64,000 nt of DNA from Nigrospora sphaerica (GCA_018287875.1 JAGVVL010000002.1:7688001-7752000), one strand, 5' to 3'; shown: positions 47,974 through 61,088, numbered from the stretch's first letter. Program-made: numbers and translations. The notes: a model not told the origin generated them from the letters alone.

Positions 47974-48320
47974 TGTTGCTGCTACCACTAATGCCGCGAC
48001 GGAAGTGAAGAGGTGTGTGGAGAGCAGAGCGAGGTCGCGGTGGTGGTTCGGCGGAGACAGCTTTGGGTCTTTTGCCCCGGTTGATTCCAGGGGGTGGGAG
48101 GCGTCCTACCTAGTTGCTTTTTCCGACAGGGCCAATTCGCCAACCTCAGGTCGGCTATCCAGGAGAATGGAGGCGAAAAGTGGACTAGCCGGCACGGAAC
48201 GATTGGGCGACGCAGAGGCAATCTTAACGACGACACGCCGGGTGAAGGGGCCCTCATGCTACCTCTCCTCCCGTTTAACTACCTGCTGACTCCTACAAAT
48301 ACGAATGCAACTATGTAGCG
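47100..48320. promoter_or_regulatory. Ras upstream region rich in simple repeats
   Basis: Probable promoter and long leader of ras (minus strand). Contains a TAG/TAGGT-type tract (47265-47340), a 130-bp G/A-rich strand (47630-47760) and a (CTG)n run. Many predicted frames here are artefacts of these repeats. Confidence 0.5.
47921..47984. repeat. (GCT)n / (AGC)n trinucleotide repeat
   Basis: Sixteen uninterrupted GCT triplets from 47921 followed by six more triplets with GTT interruptions. On the ras-sense strand this reads as an AGC/CAG repeat about 820 bp upstream of the ATG. Confidence 0.85.
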
Positions 48321-51300
48321 AGTCGACGTTGTATTTCGTGCCCCTTCAAATATTGCCCGCTCGCCACACCCTCGTCCCTCCAATGTGCTGTCATTGCCAG
48401 TCCGGGGTACTTCTCCCATCCAATGATACTTGCCCATATGTACCGTGTAGAGCTTTATTCCTTCCCTTCCCCATCCACCGTCCCCCTTCCCTGACCCTCG
48501 CCCCCGGGGGGGCAACCCCCCCCCCCCCCACCCCTAACCCTCCCAGGGCTGCTTGTCCTCCGCTCCCCAACAGCACATCTCGGGTCACACAGCAGAGAAA
48601 GAGAGCGCGGACGGGCGGGGTTGTCGACGTAAGACGACCGGGCACGGAGGGTGACTGCTGGAATATGGGCAGCATGTATGGACGACTGTGTGTGTGTGTT
48701 GAGGTCCCGTTCGTACTCGATACAACAATATGCTGGGCTCTCTGGAGCGAACGAGCCCGGCCAGGGCCGCCACGCACGACTCGCAAGGACGGGCCGGTAC
48801 GTCCAGCAATCTCTCTTTTTCTGTTCATGATGTACGTGCGGTGGGATAGGCAGAAGCCATGTATGGTGCATAGCGCGCATTGCTTATAGCCCCAAAGGAC
48901 AGGTACTGGCCCAAGGCTCTACGACCTACACAGTACAAAAGAAGCCCGATGGGAGGCAGATGAGGGCAGGGAGCAACAGCACCCGATCAGAACGCACCTT
49001 TGGCACTAGTGCTCTTGGGTCCCGACCTCCATCCCTGTCCGGTTCCGTTGTGTTTTGTGGGGAGTAATTCAAATGGAGCGGAACTAGGAGCCGTAGCCTC
49101 TGGGATTCCAAATGAGCCACGGCCTGCTTTGGGCCATACCCCGGACGACGAACCAGACCGGATGCAGTAAGAGTCTAGAAGCGCCAGGGATGCTGCCGGC
49201 GAGGCGACGGAGTCGCGCGTGGTACGGGGGACCGGGTACACACCTGTACCTACCCTCCTGGGCTACGCAATACTTACGTCGTTCGAAGGAGAGCAACATC
49301 CCTTGTCGCGCAAGAGTTCATCCAAGGGCTCCAGCTCCCACTGCCGTGACGAGCTCTCCGTGTGCGGATGCATGGTGTTGGCATGGGCAAGGCGTCCCGA
49401 GATCTGTGGCCCGCACATGGATTTGCGAGCATGCCCCATCCCTTGCGCGCCACCGGCCACGCAATCTGCGGCAGAACAGAAGGAACAAAGAAAGAAACAC
49501 AACGTGAAGAACAAGGGGAGTTGGGACGGTACGACGAGGTATGTGAGCAGCGCACGGCCGCTCCCGGAAGCCCATCCATCCCTCGCTGTTCCCCCTCATC
49601 GGGCAGGACTCAATTGCCTCACTTGCTTCATGGCTTAATCGACTGCCGTACAGGCGGGCAGACAGGCCTGGGGCCAGGCCTGCGATAGTAGCCCCGCCCC
49701 CGGCAGGTGCGTAGTCTATATACATGACCTACATAGGTACGGGGGTACTATAAGTATACAATCCCAACGGCCGGTCGGCCAAGATGGAGCACCCATCACA
49801 GCCCACGAGGGCTACCAATTGGATCTATTCCTTCGTAGCTGCGAAGCAAGTACGTGCTCTAGGCAAGAGGTACCATGGTATAGGCATACAGAGGTAAGGT
49901 AGGAGGTAGAGTCAGTCCATGGGGGCTGTCCCTGCGATCCCCGAGATTATGAGCCATCACCGACGGCGTACTCCATTCTCAGGGCCACCAAGTACGGTGG
50001 GTGGACCGACGCTCGTTCCAGCCGTGGGCGTCTTGGGCCAATTGCTGAGTGCAACCTCTCGCCTGCCTGTGGGAGCCCTTAAATTGGCTCACTACCTTGT
50101 TACAAATAGTAGAGAATGGACCGCCCGTCTGCCATCTCCGGGGGTCTCGACGTAACAGTCCTCCGATATGGGCGACCATGCCACGGCGGTCAACGGGCGA
50201 GCGCATGGCCCATCTCCGAGTCATCTATTTCGTCAGTTCGGTACATCAGGTGTTTGCATTGTTCAGCTGCCTGGCCCCGCCGCCCTCCCGGGCAGTGGCC
50301 TCCATGGCGCTCGAGCTTAGCCGCTTGGGAAAGAATGAGCGAAAAAGCGAGGCAAGCCGCATTTGCCTTTTCCATGCGCCTCTGCTGTGGCCCATACGAC
50401 TAATACTGCTGGGGCATGCCGGCAACGAGCTAGTACGGACCCCAAGCGGTACGTGTCTCTGCCCGAGCGGAGATGCGTACAAAAGACGTGCGTACAACAT
50501 ACTCATATACCTCCCAAGGTCAAGTGTGTTATGAAGTTGATCAGGTATGGATGCGGTAGGCATGGCTGTGTCCCGGTTCGTCCTGATGATGATCTTCTCT
50601 TGACCGGGGCAAGCAAGCAGACAGACGAGAAGGAAGAAATGGCCGGGCAGCGGCAAGGGGTTCGTGCGGCGGCGACGGGTCGCCCTCACTGGCTGGCCTG
50701 GCCGGACCAGGGCCGCCAGGGCCTCCCACGGCCTAGGGTTTTTTTTTTCCTTCCCTCGACGCTCGGGATCGGCCATTGCGTTGTAACGCCAGCCCAGATC
50801 CGTGGTTGCCCGTCTTTCACCGTGGGGCGCCAATCCCCCCTCTAACTCGCGCAGCTGATTTCATTACTTACACATCCGGTACATTAGGTGGAAACGACTA
50901 GGGCCGGCAACGGACAACCAACACAACGGCCACGGGGAACGGCGACGGCGACAATCAGCGGCCGCGCATGGCGACGGCCGACTTCCCGTCGGATGTGCCG
51001 TGCCGGTCCCTCGCCCCCCTTCTCTCCTCGCGCTCTTGCTCTCCTCCTACGCCACCCGGTTCGCCCCAAACCATGGGACACGATCCCCCGTCGGCCGGTC
51101 TGCCCGCTTACCCGTCCACTGCCCGTTCGTCTATCCGTTCCTTCACCGCCGCCTAGCCCGGCCGTCCGGTCGCCCAGCCAGCCTGGCGCCACGCTTCCCC
51201 CGTCGCTGCGTTACAGCAACCCCAAGCGACGTACACCCGGCCTGCCAATGCGGTGCATATCGTCCCTACGGCTGATTGGCTCGCGCCGGGCGAATCTTCG

Positions 51301-54300
51301 GAAAGCCGATTGTATGACGGCTCGTCGCAGTGCCCGCCCGGTACCTACAGGGACGGCGCGTTTGGATCCAGCGTATCACCAAGTTGTCGTGGCACGTCAC
51401 CGTGCCCGCCCTCCGCAGCCTTTTGCCCGGTTGCGGCGGGGAGGCTCGCATGGGAATGTCGGTTGGTGACATGGAACTTCCAGGTAAGACGATGGCTTGA
51501 TAGGCGGGGGGGGGGGGGGGGGGGCAGGGGAGGCGAGCACTTGTTCTACGAGCTTAGTGTTGTGTAAGATGAATGTACCAACGTGCTGGGCCGCGACGTA
51601 GCCCGTCTGGGTTTGTTTCTACGTTAGTAGGGATTCCCACGAGTTGACCCATCCCCGCGTCAACCGGCGTGCCCATCCGCCCGCGGCCAACGTGGAAAGA
51701 CAAGGGACAAGGACTCTATCTCAAGGCCGCAGGGCAGCCGATCCCAGGGCGCCCTGCAGCAGTCGGCCGAACGACAACCCTCGGCAGCCCCCTCGGCCCC
51801 CCCTACCTGCATGCTAATCTTGGCGGGCTGCGAATCGCACGCCAACAGGTTCCGCCGCCACTCCATCGCGGAAACCAAAGCTTGCGTCAACCGCAGACTC
51901 ATCTCACCAAGGCCAACTCTCCCCCGCCGCGATGGAGTCTGCCGCTCAGGGCCACGCCAAGCTGTTTGGCTCGCTCGTTATATGGGAAGTCAAGTAGCCT
52001 GGCGATAACAAAACGACCTGCCTCACGCCTGCGCGCGCCCTGATTGACCAACACCAACCCCATGCATGTGCCCTCCTACTGAATGGGGCGTAGAGGGGCA
52101 AGGGTGGCGCGGGGAAATCATACCACACCACGTTACAAACGGTCGAGTACACCCTAGCAGCACTGGTCGCTTCGGAAGGGCTGGCGGACGATCCTCGCGA
52201 CGCTGCTCGAAACCCGTCGGTCCACGGGCGTAGTTGGTACGCTGCTACGCAGACCCTCGGTGTCTTGGGCGCGCGCGCACTCGCACGCATGTGCCTCTAG
52301 ACCAAGCCGAGCCGCGAGCGGACGCGTGTTTCTATTTCTGTAGGGCGGAAACACGTTTGGAACTTTGGAGCATCCTGGGGCTTCGGCCAACCACGGGCAC
52401 CGGCGCGGGCACTGGTATCGACCGTAGTTTGGACCGTTGACTGGTAACCTCTTGTCGCATCGCGCCAAAGTGCGTACGTCTTCTCGCCAGGGGACCCGAG
52501 ATGATGGTGGCCTTCCACACCAGCCCCCTCACGGCGGTTCCTGGCGAAACCCCAGTCACGGCCAGGGAGTAGCGCGCGCGTCGATATGGCTCCAAACTCA
52601 AAAGGTGATTCGCTCAGGCTCCCGTCGTCAGCGACGATTTGTGTAAGTTGCGCCGGGGTAGCTCCACCCCGGGGTCCATCACCGCATCACAATGGATCCT
52701 TCTTCCGTCTGCATGCCGGAGCTTGCGTATCGCGTCGTCCGTCCTTATCATCTCAAAATTATCTTGGGTACGGGACACCTGATCCTCGATCCTCGGCTGC
52801 CATGCGTGCGTTGTGCACTTGTGACGGACGTCGCGATGGCTTTCCTCGGCATCACGCCTCGGCGGTTCCCGTTTTTGCCGCCTTTGCAGGGCCGGCAGTT
52901 GGCCAAGACGCCGGTACTAGGATCCACGCCTTCTGCAAGTTTTGCGAGCCATACCCGGCCCAGCGATGTCGAATGCCGATCAGCCAGCCTTGCATACGCC
53001 CCCCCCCCAGGGGAACCGTTGGGCTCCGCTAGCCGCAAGCCTACCCCAATTCCTGCCCTGCGTGCAGTTCCTGTCTGGAGGGGCCGCCCTACCGCCGGAC
53101 GCCCTCTGAGCTTCTTGGGCCGACTAGACAACCCTTAGCTCAGTAAAGGAAGCGGCCAGTTGCTTTGGGGGAAAACCATGGACTCTGCCAGGATGCACCA
53201 CAATGCCATTGTTTTCCCAGGATTCTGCTATCGAACGAGCCGAAGTTGTCATGTCCATCTAGCCTCGCGGCGGGAGCCGTGGGATCACCCAGCTCGGACA
53301 CCTTGAGGTGAAAGCAGAGGTTCTTTCCCTTCTCGAACCAAATCTGGCCCGGCGCACGAATCGCGGCTGCGCCCTTGGCCCAGCCATCATGAGACGGGTT
53401 TCCTTCGATACGATGATCCTGTGTTGTGTAGGTACCTACTCTTTCCAACGTAGCGAGGCTTGGGCCAGCCTTAACCCGAGCCGGCGGCCGCCTTCTCCAG
53501 ACACCAAGAGGTCTCTTCGCGAGGCTTAATCCTTATAACTCTCACTAATGCCGGGATACCCTTTGTTGCCTCCGAAAAACAGTTTGCCTTGGTCATTCAG
53601 CAACGAAGCTCTCCCGTGCTATTACGGAGTTAAGCGTACCCGTGCCGCCCTTCCACGCTCGCAAATTTATTCGCCGGGGCCGTTGACGGTAGGTTCCGGT
53701 CAAGAGAGGCGCGGGACCCCCATAGGTACAAAGATCCACACGTGCTGCCGTTAAAGAAGGGCTGTGTATGGCGAGTGTATGGTAACTCCCGTTGGTCGCT
53801 GAAAAGAGACCGTTTCTTGGACGTGAGGTTGGCAAACCGGCAGTTCTGCTTCGCTGGTGTAGTCCTCCCCCCCGGAGAGGACAACCAATTCTCTTCCGCT
53901 TCCTTATAGGATAACATTTCAAATTACGCACAGCATATGGGGGGCTTCCGATCATGGCGTAACCTTGGTTTTACATAATTGACTCTCGTGCATCTTTGCC
54001 TTTCATCGCCGCGGCCGTTCTAAATGAGCCCCCTCTCTGAGATGCCGCGGTGCCGCACTTTCCGGGCCCCAACATGTCGAGGATCCCCACCGATGGTATC
54101 GCAACTTGAAAAGCACATCATGTTAAGGAAACTTGGCTTTTGTAGACGATCTGCTCTATGGATTTAATCAATTCAAACCTCTTAATCTATATGCTCAAGA
54201 GCATCTGCCCGGCCTGAGCATCAGGAGTCGCCTCACTTCAAGGGGGCCTACCCGGATCTATCAAGTAATCCGTTATAGCTTCCACGGCACGATATTTTGA

Positions 54301-57300
54301 CTGGATTAGCCGTTCAAATTGTCACGTCACTAGCTTTCCCTTCTTTACAAAGCTTGCCGGTATCTCGATCCCTTCCGCTGCCTCTGCTCTGCTCCCGCTG
54401 TACGAGGTCTAGCGCACGGCGCGCAATAGCTCAGTGCTCGCTGCTCAAACTGGGTGGCACGCCCGAGCTGTTCACGGCCCATTTGCTATTCGCCGACCGA
54501 GACCGGCGTTTGGTTATGTGAGCCACGTGCGTGCAGTTGATGGTTAGTATCCTTCATGCTTCTGCTGACGGTGCCTTAATTCTAAGAACTTTCTTTAGCA
54601 AACTTCGACACCCTGCGTTACCTGCAGACACCTTAAAAACTCTGATGGCCGAGGGTGATTTTGAATCACATCCCGGTGCAACCGGCGTCCAAGGCGTCAG
54701 AACCAGAGGGCGGGCCTCAAGCGAAAACTCCTAACGTATTGCTGAGAGCGAAGAGCCGGCATTGGTGAACCACGCGGCCAAGGCCGTGAAAGTGACTGAT
54801 ATTCTCACACGGCCCGTATTGCTTTCGCGTCATCTAGGGCCCACCTGTGATTCTCCTTCGACACCAACTCACCGAAAAATCCAAGTCGACAGCCCAGCCC
54901 ATGGTATAGAAGATGCACCGAATGCCTCGGCGGTGGCGGCCATGGTATCCATCAACACGGATATCGGTTATGTGCCGGGTGGCGGTGTCCCAATCCGCGG
55001 TCTACTTCATCAGACTTGCGTTAGAGGTAGACCATCAGTAACGTCTACTCAAGGGTTGGATACGGAAAGTCGGCAGTCTAGAACTGTCATTCACGCCATG
55101 GACCGCCACGGCAACATAGAGCCCGGTAATACAACCCTCTTCCAGCCAACGACCATCCAACTCCGTCCTTGAGGTGACATTTTTCAGTCATTTGACGATA
55201 GTGCTTGCCCCATGGAGATCCAGTCGTCTTACTTTTTGCTCGGCGCCGACACCCATGCCTCATCTGCTACGCCAAGGGCCAGGGATCGTAATTTAGGGCT
55301 CATGCAAGATGGTCACTGCTTCTGACGCACCGCCGTTGTGATAGCTCATTCTTGGTTTTCATGTCGTCGATCTTCAACTGGAACTTTCCCGCCGGCTCTT
55401 TCTCGTGTAGATTCCTTGGCCCTTGCCAGAAAGGTCGATCGATCATTATAATCCTGTATATGGGAGTTGTTCTGTAGGCCCTCGACTCCCTCTCAGATGT
55501 TGCTGACCCGAGGATAACCATTATGCTGGTTCTGGCGTCGATCGTTGGCGCGTGGTTGCCGCAGATGTTCAAACTCACAGGGGAAAGTGAAGACCGGGTT
55601 CGTCCACCTGGCCAGGCGAGGGCAAGCCCTCACGGAGTTGTATGCCCGTTCATGCACACATACACTGACAGCCCTTTCTCCTGCCTAGTAATGGCACATC
55701 CGCAAAAAATAAAGAAGCAAACGACGCTGGGCACCTCCCATATCCACGTTGAACTTCGGTCCTGGACGCCTGCGGGGTAAAAGGATGAATCATACTTGAA
55801 AGGCAGGAGAACAGACAAAATGAAATGGCCGGTTGAGGAATCGAACCCCGGACTTCTTTCGCCCAGGGTCCCTCATTCCGGGGAAGTCGGACCCAGCTGA
55901 ACCAAGGACTAACAATACATGCCCGAGAGATGTGTTGCCACCAAACCAACCAGCCTGATGGTTTCTGTTGGTAAGCGAACAAAGTATCTGGTATTACACA
56001 TGTTCATTCGTACTGCTGCCTGGGGTAGCTACTTCGCGTCCATTTGCAACAACACAGCACAGTAACTTGCCACGGAGCAGAAAATACGACGGCGGGCATA
56101 ACAAGGTCAGTCTCGGACTGAAGGCACGGTCTGGCTGCGAGGGGCAGGGCGCACTGATGGGTGGATACATTCGACAAGGATGGGATTTCCTGGTGCATTC
56201 AGGTCGGCCTGAAAGCTTACATCGTCGCTGGAGGAGTACGAAACCCCTGGTCTTCATCACCTACCACCACGTCCCCTGCCTAGGGCTCGGCCGATGTCGG
56301 GAAAGGGATGTTCGAGGCCATAGTTCTAGCCCTATCCAGAGGTGATGCCATCGGTGATCTCGGGGTGTGACGTCGGGCCGGAACGTACCAAGACCGGGAA
56401 GGAGAGGAAGGACAGCTCCGAGAGCTCTGCCGCGCTTCGATCCAGGGGGAAGGACGGCAGTGATCGGGCGGGCAGGTCCAGGTGGCCGTATACATCCAAC
56501 CGGCCTGATGCTTCATTCCTGTAAGGCTACGAGTTTTCCAGGCGTGTCTCGACGCCGGACCTGAGGGTAGAGAACTAAACGGATGCCGAGGTATAGCAGT
56601 GGTGGTGCTGGCTCGTGGATCCCGACTATCTGGGCTATTGGGCCTCGTTCTTGTCACGGACGGACACTGGCGTGATATGCTCGGCACGCCAAAGACTTCC
56701 CGGATCCGGGTTCCTTGTGTGAATGCCAGTGGTCGTGGTGTTCCCCCGTAAAGCCGCGCCATGCGGCTGTCCCGGACATGGCAATACTTGTGTTCCGTGC
56801 AGGCCAGTTGTCTTACTTCATTGCATATACCAGGATTTCAAACTTGACCCGTTCTCTGCAAGCGGCACAAGGTGACAGGTCGCCCGCCGCCGGAGCCGCA
56901 AGAGCTGCGTCTTGGACGAAAGGAGAGCTTCCTGATACGATACGATGGGTCCAGGCAGCTGAAGAAATCATTCATCTAATATGGACATTGCTTCGGTAGT
57001 TGTACCAAGCGGCCGAAGCAACCGCTTTAACATTTCGTAACGATTTGTTGTGAGAGCTCGGTTGCCAACGTAGCAAAAGTCTTGCGACACCGTTTCTGGC
57101 CGCAATCCACCCAGCGCTTGATTCAGGTCCCAGTAGAAGCTCGCCTTGTGGATGCCTCTGCTGTGTAGAGAGCGTGGGGAAAGGTGGCTGGTGAGGCTGA
57201 CCTAATCTCGAATGTTGGATGCTGGGTCCGACCCACCACCGCCGCTCCGGTCCCCATTGTACGGTGAACACTCTGTGGAGGCAAAGCGGGTGTTCGGCTG

Positions 57301-57800
57301 AAATATTCACTTCCTATCCGTATCGGTATGCAACAGACAGGGCGACGACGCGCACGGCGCGAGGAAGCTGAAGGGCGCACTGCATTCGGTAGTTTGCGAG
57401 GTGATGGTAGAACTCGGGCCTTTTTTGGTGTACGGTGTAGTTGTTTGTTTTTACGCCGGTGCTAACAGACCCGTTCCCTGGGCATGGGTCTGGCCCAGGG
57501 CCCATCTACTTGTACAGAGGAGGAGAGATCCGGGCCCCTGGGCTTGCGAATGGGGCTGCCAGACTGGCTGTGACGGAAGTGAAAGCAGCTTTCAGCATCG
57601 CAAACTGAGAGGGTCGGACCAGGGTGACGCTGCAGTCAGCAGCCGTCCGCGCGCGCATATCCGGGCCCCCATGCGTACCCATACGAGGGATGCATGAGCA
57701 CAGGAGCACTTCTTAGTAATACAGAAACCCCGAAGGCAACGAGGAGATGGAAGAAGAAGAAGAGAATAAATAAACGACAAAAAGCTTCATGAAAGCTCCG
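48321..57800. other. Gene-poor region of about 9.5 kb
   Basis: I find no ORF here with a recognisable domain, signal peptide or convincing exon chain on either strand; the longest frames (about 195 codons) look random. GC stays similar to neighbouring intergenic DNA, so it is not an obviously AT-rich, RIP-mutated block. Landmarks are a C14 run (48516-48529), a G19 run (51506-51524) and the tRNA-like element at 55817-55911. Confidence 0.5.
55817..55911 (-). ncRNA. tRNA-like / SINE-like Pol III element (degenerate)
   Basis: On the minus strand, TGGTTCAGCTGG (55904-55893) fits the Pol III A box and GGTTCGATTCC (55847-55837) fits the B box exactly; a TTTT terminator follows at 55820-55817. The boxes are about 13 nt further apart than in an intronless tRNA. 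I cannot form a good cloverleaf: no 7-bp acceptor stem with the start set by the A box, and no clear anticodon loop. It is either a tRNA pseudogene or a tRNA-derived SINE head. Confidence 0.35.
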
Positions 57801-57893
57801 GGGCTTCTTGCCGAAGGAACAGAGTCCTGGACCGAGCTTGTCTCTATTCATGGCCAATCACATTTCAGCTACGAGCTTGCAGCCCCATTCATC

Positions 57894-58484
57894 TTATCTG
57901 ATCCGCTTCGAATTATCTGATCCGGGTAGCGCCTGCATGCCAAGGACCGTCAGACTGGCTTGTCGTGCCATACCATGCCATGCCCTCCGTTCCCTCCATT
58001 TCCCTCCACTCTCCCTCGGCCTTTTCGTCTTGGGCCCCGCTCGTGACAGGCACCGGGCCGGCACCTTGAAAATCTTTGCGACGGGGTCAAGGGGGTGCGT
58101 CCTTTGCCACCGCTGAGCTGAAGCCGCATAGCGGGCCATCTCGGAAAGACACGCGAGAGAGCCACAACGCCAGCAGCTCGTGGTGCATTGCTGCCCCCCC
58201 ACCCTCGATCCGAACTCTTCCTCCGTCTCCAAGGCTGTGACGCCTTCTCGGCTCTCTGGACCAGGTGATCATGCCTGCGAAGCTCTAGCCGGAATGCCAC
58301 CTTGCCACGTTTCCCGGCTTGTTGTCCCGGGGGAGGGAGGTTCAGCTTCAGCCTACCGCAGTACTAACCAACTACCTCCTCCTCGGATTATCCAAGGCCT
58401 GTCCCTGCTGTTCGAGTCCGCGTCCTGCCTGCAGCCCACTAGCCCCATCCCTACCTTCTTCCATCTTATCAGATGATCAGATAA
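57894..58484. promoter_or_regulatory. Four ATCWGATAA iron-GATA sites upstream of the siderophore transporter
   Basis: Exact matches to ATCWGATAA: 57894-57902 (minus), 57913-57921 (minus), 58466-58474 (minus) and 58476-58484 (plus, separated from the third by one base). This is the consensus bound by the fungal iron repressor SREA/Sre1/Fep1 GATA factors. A CCAAT box at 57854-57858 could serve the CCAAT-binding complex with HapX. All lie 0.4-1.05 kb upstream of the transporter ATG and imply repression when iron is plentiful. Confidence 0.75.
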
Positions 58485-58894
58485 ATTCTGGCCAGCTCGC
58501 CAGGGCCGACTAGGGGCTGTTCGGGTGGCGGCCAAGGAACCCTTTGGGAAGTATGGCCCGGTGTGCAAGGGTCCCAACGAGGGAATTATTGCTGGTTTTT
58601 CCCCTGCGACACCGGCGGTTGGCCCATTTGAGTGGAGGACACTGCGTAAATCGCCAGCAACTCGGCTCAACAGGACCCCCATGGATTTGAGTGGACCAAC
58701 GTCTGGCCAAGTGATTCTATATAGGACCTGCATTCATCTCTGTTTCCGCGGGTGAATCCTACCTCGTTCGCCCCCCCGTCTCCAATCCGGTGCTCGTAAC
58801 ACCCACGGACTCATCGCCGCCGCCGCCGCCGCCGCTGCCGTCTACCCCGTCTTTGTCTAAAGGGTCTGGCCCCCGTGTCCCAAACTTGCTGACA

Positions 58895-61088
58895 ATGGCG
58901 ACCGTTGCGATGACCGAGGCCCAAACCTCGGGTCCCCACGACCCCGAAAAGATCAGCCCCGTCCCGAATGAGAACCGGATGGCTGCTGATGACACATCCG
59001 ACGATGGTTCGGCACACATCCAGGACGGCGTCAAGGCCGTCGAGGCCGTCACCCAAGTTTGGAGCCGCAAAATGCTGTGGCTGACCTTTGCCACGTTAGT
59101 CGTCCCACGACCCTAATCCTCGAGGAACTGGAGGGAGTGGTGGAAAGTGAGCTGACCTTTGCGCTCCCTCATAGTCTTTGGCTCGTTTCTTTCGTCGCCG
59201 CCATGCTGGGATCTGTCGAAGGTGCCCTGTACCCCTATGTGACGAGTTCCTTTGGGCAACACGGCCTGCTGGCGACCATCAACATTGCCGCTAGAGTCAT
59301 CGGCGGGGTGGTCCCGCTCAGCATCGGCAAGATCATCGACATCCGTGGCCGCTTGGAGGGGTTCCTCGGCGCGTTGCTGCTCATCACAGTCGGCATGATT
59401 ATGAAGGCAACCTGCCAAAACGTTGAGACCTATGCCGCCGCCCATGGTAGGTCCTTCTGTTCTCGTCATCGGACTCTGTGCCTTCGCCTATACGAAGTAT
59501 TCTGACTCTGTGATTTAATAGTGTTGTACTGGGTCGGTAATGTCGCACTGGGCTTCGTAATCAGCGTCTTCGTGGCCGACATCACGACGCTGCGCAACCG
59601 TATGATCATCTTCACGCTCAACTCGACGCCCAACCTCTGCACCACGTTCGCCGGCCCCGCCATCGCTGAGCTCTTCTACAACGAGGTCAACTTCCGATGG
59701 GCCTTTGGTGCCTTTACCATCATCCTCCTGGTCTTTTCCATACCCGTCATCGCTATTCTCTGGGTCCACGAGAACAAGGCCAAAAAGATGGGCGTCATTC
59801 GTCCCAAGTCGGGCCGGACCGTGATGCAGTCCACCAAGCATTACTTGATCGAGTTTGACGGTAAGCCGCCGGCCGTGAAACCCCTAGGCCCAAACCCACA
59901 CCGCAAGCAGGTACTAATCCGTCGCGCCTCCGCTGCAGTCTTCGGCGCCATTCTCATCTCGGCGGGATTCACTCTTATTCTGCTTCCCTTCAGTCTTGTT
60001 TCGTATGCCATTCACTCGTGGGAGAGCGCTTCCATCATTGTCATGATTGTTATGGGCGTCGTGTGTCTCGCCGCTTTCGTTTTCTGGGAAAGGTCCTTCG
60101 CCCCTGTTCAATTCTTCCCCTTCCGTCTCTTGAAAGACAGAACGGTCCTGGTAGGTTCTCATCCGTCGCCGTCGCCTTTTCTTAAAGCTTCAACGGCTAA
60201 CAGACGACGCTAGGGCGCGTTGATTACATATTTCATGGTCTTCCTGACAACCTTGTGAGCCAATACCCACCCTTCTCGACTGTGCCATGCTATGCTGCTA
60301 CAAGAAACTGACTCGGGCCTCCAGTGTTTGGGACACCTACTACGGCTCATACCTCCAGGTCGTTAACAACTTGAGCATTACGTTTTCCAACTATGTGCTC
60401 AACGCCTACTCCCTGACGTCGTACTTCACCGGCCCCTTTGTTGCCTTGTAAGTGCCCACCCCACACGTCCATCGACTGGGCCGGAAAAGCACCGCGTTGC
60501 TAACATGGTGGGGGAACCAGGTTCATCCGGTACATCGGCTGGGTCAAGTGGCCGGCGATGCTGGCGGTGCCCATCTACATCATGGGCACGGCGCTTATTG
60601 TGCACTTCCGGGTGCCGTCGGCGGACCCCGGGTACCTGGCCATGTGCCAGGTGCTGGTGGGCTTCGCGACGGGCATGCTGACGACCATGTCGGAGCTGGC
60701 GCTGATGGCGTCGGTGCCGCACGCCGACGTGGCCGTCGCCATCGCCATCTACGGCCTGTTCGGCTCCATCGGCTCCGCCATCGGCTACGCCGTAGCCGGC
60801 GGCATGTGGACCAACCTCATGCTCCCCAAGCTGACCGAGCTGCTGCCCGCCGCCAGCAAGGACCAGGCCGCCGCCATATACGGCGACATTACGCTGCAGA
60901 TGGCCGACCCCCTCGGCTCCCCCGTCCGCGACGCCGTCGTCGGCGCCTACAGCTACGTCATGCGCCTCATGGTCATCGTCGGCGCCGCCCTCATCCCCCT
61001 CACCATCGGTGGGGTCATCATCTGGCGCAACATCAACGTCAAGACCTCCCAGCCGGGAGAGAAGGCGCGCAGGGGCAACGTGTTTTAA
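58895..61088 (+). CDS. MFS siderophore-iron transporter (Sit/Mir type)
   Basis: Seven exons: 58895-59094, 59175-59446, 59522-59860, 59939-60150, 60214-60254, 60325-60447, 60521-61088; 584 residues, all phases agreeing. Intron 3 (59861-59938, 78 bp) stays open in frame but has GTAAGC...GCAG ends and a GTACTAAT branch point, so it is spliced. The protein has a soluble acidic N-terminus of about 60 residues and then 12-14 hydrophobic spans. Family-typical stretches include EGALYPYVTSSFGQHGLL, FADITTLRNR-like VADITTLRNRM, LKDRTVLGA and SYLQVVNNLSI, matching fungal siderophore-proton symporters of the Sit1/MirB group. Substrate (which ferric siderophore) cannot be told. No siderophore synthetase is nearby. 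The promoter carries four iron-GATA sites, independent support for the iron role. Confidence 0.92.

Noticed and set aside
48530..48546. CCCCTAACCCTCCC, resembling telomere repeat
   Set aside because: Only about one and a half units beside a C run; not a telomeric array.
56280..56762. 160-codon minus-strand ORF in the gene-poor region
   Set aside because: Ser/Pro/Arg-rich random-looking composition and no domain.
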